A stretch of DNA of 64,000 nucleotides from Acanthosepion pharaonis. Lineage: Eukaryota; Mollusca; Cephalopoda; Sepiida; Sepiidae. A program made the position numbers and the translations under genes. Positions 62,830-64,000 of the stretch are shown piece by piece. Location of the stretch: contig CAHIKZ030000130.1 of assembly GCA_903632075.3 (NCBI GenBank), forward strand, positions 52,501 through 116,500, in the 5' to 3' direction. Numbering within the stretch: the stretch's first letter is position 1; every line of letters starts with the position of its first letter. The notes below the pieces were generated by a model. It did not search any database and was not told the DNA's origin. It saw only the letters and a program-made list of their open reading frames with translations.

Positions 62830-64000
62830 TTGTACATCCATACCTCAGAAATTCTGCACATAATCACACATACAAAAACAAATCGAAATTCTTTTAAAAA
62901 TGTTGGGAGTCTTAAGATTGTAATAAGCTTTACAATATATGATTAGTAAATATAGTTTTACTTAATTCTTAGGAAATATTGCTATTATCTCAATGAAAAT
63001 GAATTTTAAAAGATTTAAAAACTTTATAAATTATTCAATTTAAAATTGTAAAAAAAAATAAAAACAAATCTTGTAAAAAGTCATTTTTTATTGAAAATCT
63101 TTTTTCTTCTGACAATATTTTCTTCACTATATATATTATTCATAAAAGCAATTAAAAGCTTCTCTAATTAAATAATGTCTGAGTTTTATTGCATTTTTTA
63201 TTTTCGATTTTGAACAGATTTTCAGTAAGACCAGGTTTGATTTTGCAAAAAAAATTCAGTACATTAAATTCTTCAAAGAATTCTGCTTTTAACTAATGTA
63301 GTCACTAAAAATTATCTCAAATTTCTCAAGTTTTCATAAAATTAAGTTAGGGGCTGAAATGTAAAAAAAAAACTTTTTATCAAGATTTTTTTTTCATTCA
63401 TTTTGTGAGGTCCTGAAAATTTAAAAACTGACAATTATTTGATTTTTACAAGAATTTCCAAATTAATGTGTTTGATATCGCAAAAAAGAGGCAAAAATTT
63501 CCTATGCTAAAAATTACTACAATTCCTGCCACACAAAAAATGTTTTTTTCATCAAAATTTCAAATGTTCTAAAAAGGAGTAAAAAATTTAATTAAATATT
63601 CAAATACTTTGATCCTTCCACTTAATAATAACAACGGTTTTGATGATAAAATATGTTTGAAGCATGTTTTCATCATGCTGATTTTTTAATGTTTTCGTGG
63701 TGGTACCGAAATAAAAGAAACACTAATCTCTTTTTTTTTCAGAAAGGTGAGTTTTTCAGCTTTATTACATCACGACTTGTTCCAAATTTGTCAGAAGATT
63801 CCCTTTTCCCCAGAATCAGTTATTGATACACTAATGTATTCGTACTAGTGTCCTCATCTTGGTTGTTATTGTTACATTTTGGCTATAAAGCCTAGTGGTA
63901 TGCTTCAGGTATCTGTCATATTTTGTAATCTTTCAGGATGTTTCAAACTAAACACTTTATTTAGTCAATGGGAATATATTTTTCACATTCCACTATGTTA
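62830..64000 (+). repeat. Start of a further unit (unit D), cut by the window end
   Basis: Direct match to 40,093-41,420: TTTGTACATCCATACCTCAG, the long A/T segment, GTGTCCTCATCTTGGTTGTT and TTTCAGGATGTTTCAAACTA. No gene is reached before the window ends. Confidence 0.85.

Overview
This window looks like metazoan nuclear DNA, most likely from a coleoid cephalopod and probably an octopus. The base composition is strongly A+T-rich, with many (TA)n and (CA)n tracts and long stretches without genes. The only intact genes I can recognise are intronless-looking C2H2 zinc-finger (ZNF) open reading frames. They sit among relics of Penelope-like elements (PLEs), mariner, hAT, CR1/RTE/Tx1-like LINEs, helentron-like elements and tRNA/5S-derived SINEs. 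Large C2H2 arrays in repeat-rich clusters are known for octopus genomes. The species call is inference from style, not from a marker gene.

Layout. 1-17.5 kb: no intact gene; three mariner relics, a decayed ZNF tail (3.4-3.7 kb), PLE debris (5.4-5.7, 8.5-9.8 and 14-15 kb), a MADE1-like palindromic MITE (13.0 kb), a 5S rRNA/tRNA composite SINE (13.3 kb) and a ZBED5-like hAT relic (15-16.1 kb). 17.5-30.1 kb: left arm of a large inverted duplication, carrying ZNF-A on the minus strand. 30.1-35.8 kb: spacer with LINE, hAT, PLE and simple-repeat debris. 35.8-45.1 kb: a third copy of the ZNF unit, with ZNF-B on the plus strand. 45.1-47.2 kb: a hAT/Gypsy chimeric junction and a LINE C-terminus. 47.2-61.7 kb: right arm of the inverted duplication, carrying the broken ZNF-C. 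61.7-62.8 kb: a PLE GIY-YIG open reading frame with its 3' module. 62.8-64.0 kb: the start of a further unit, in direct orientation with the unit at about 40.1-41.4 kb.

The dominant signal is segmental duplication of a unit of roughly 9 kb (ZNF gene, an upstream LINE relic, and downstream or flanking PLE debris) into at least three copies plus one partial copy, two of them in inverted orientation. Insertions order the events. A 365-bp solo LTR with its target duplication is shared by both arms, so it predates the inversion-duplication. A 2.05-kb LTR-type insertion is found only in the right arm. Pogo-like MITEs sit at different sites in two copies. ZNF-B has an internal tandem 5-finger (420-bp) duplication, while ZNF-C has become a pseudogene. 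This is birth-and-death evolution of a ZNF family. The most unusual mechanistic signals are hammerhead-ribozyme-like folds in PLE terminal repeats and a tRNA-like pol III promoter module that recurs at the same place in a PLE 3' module.
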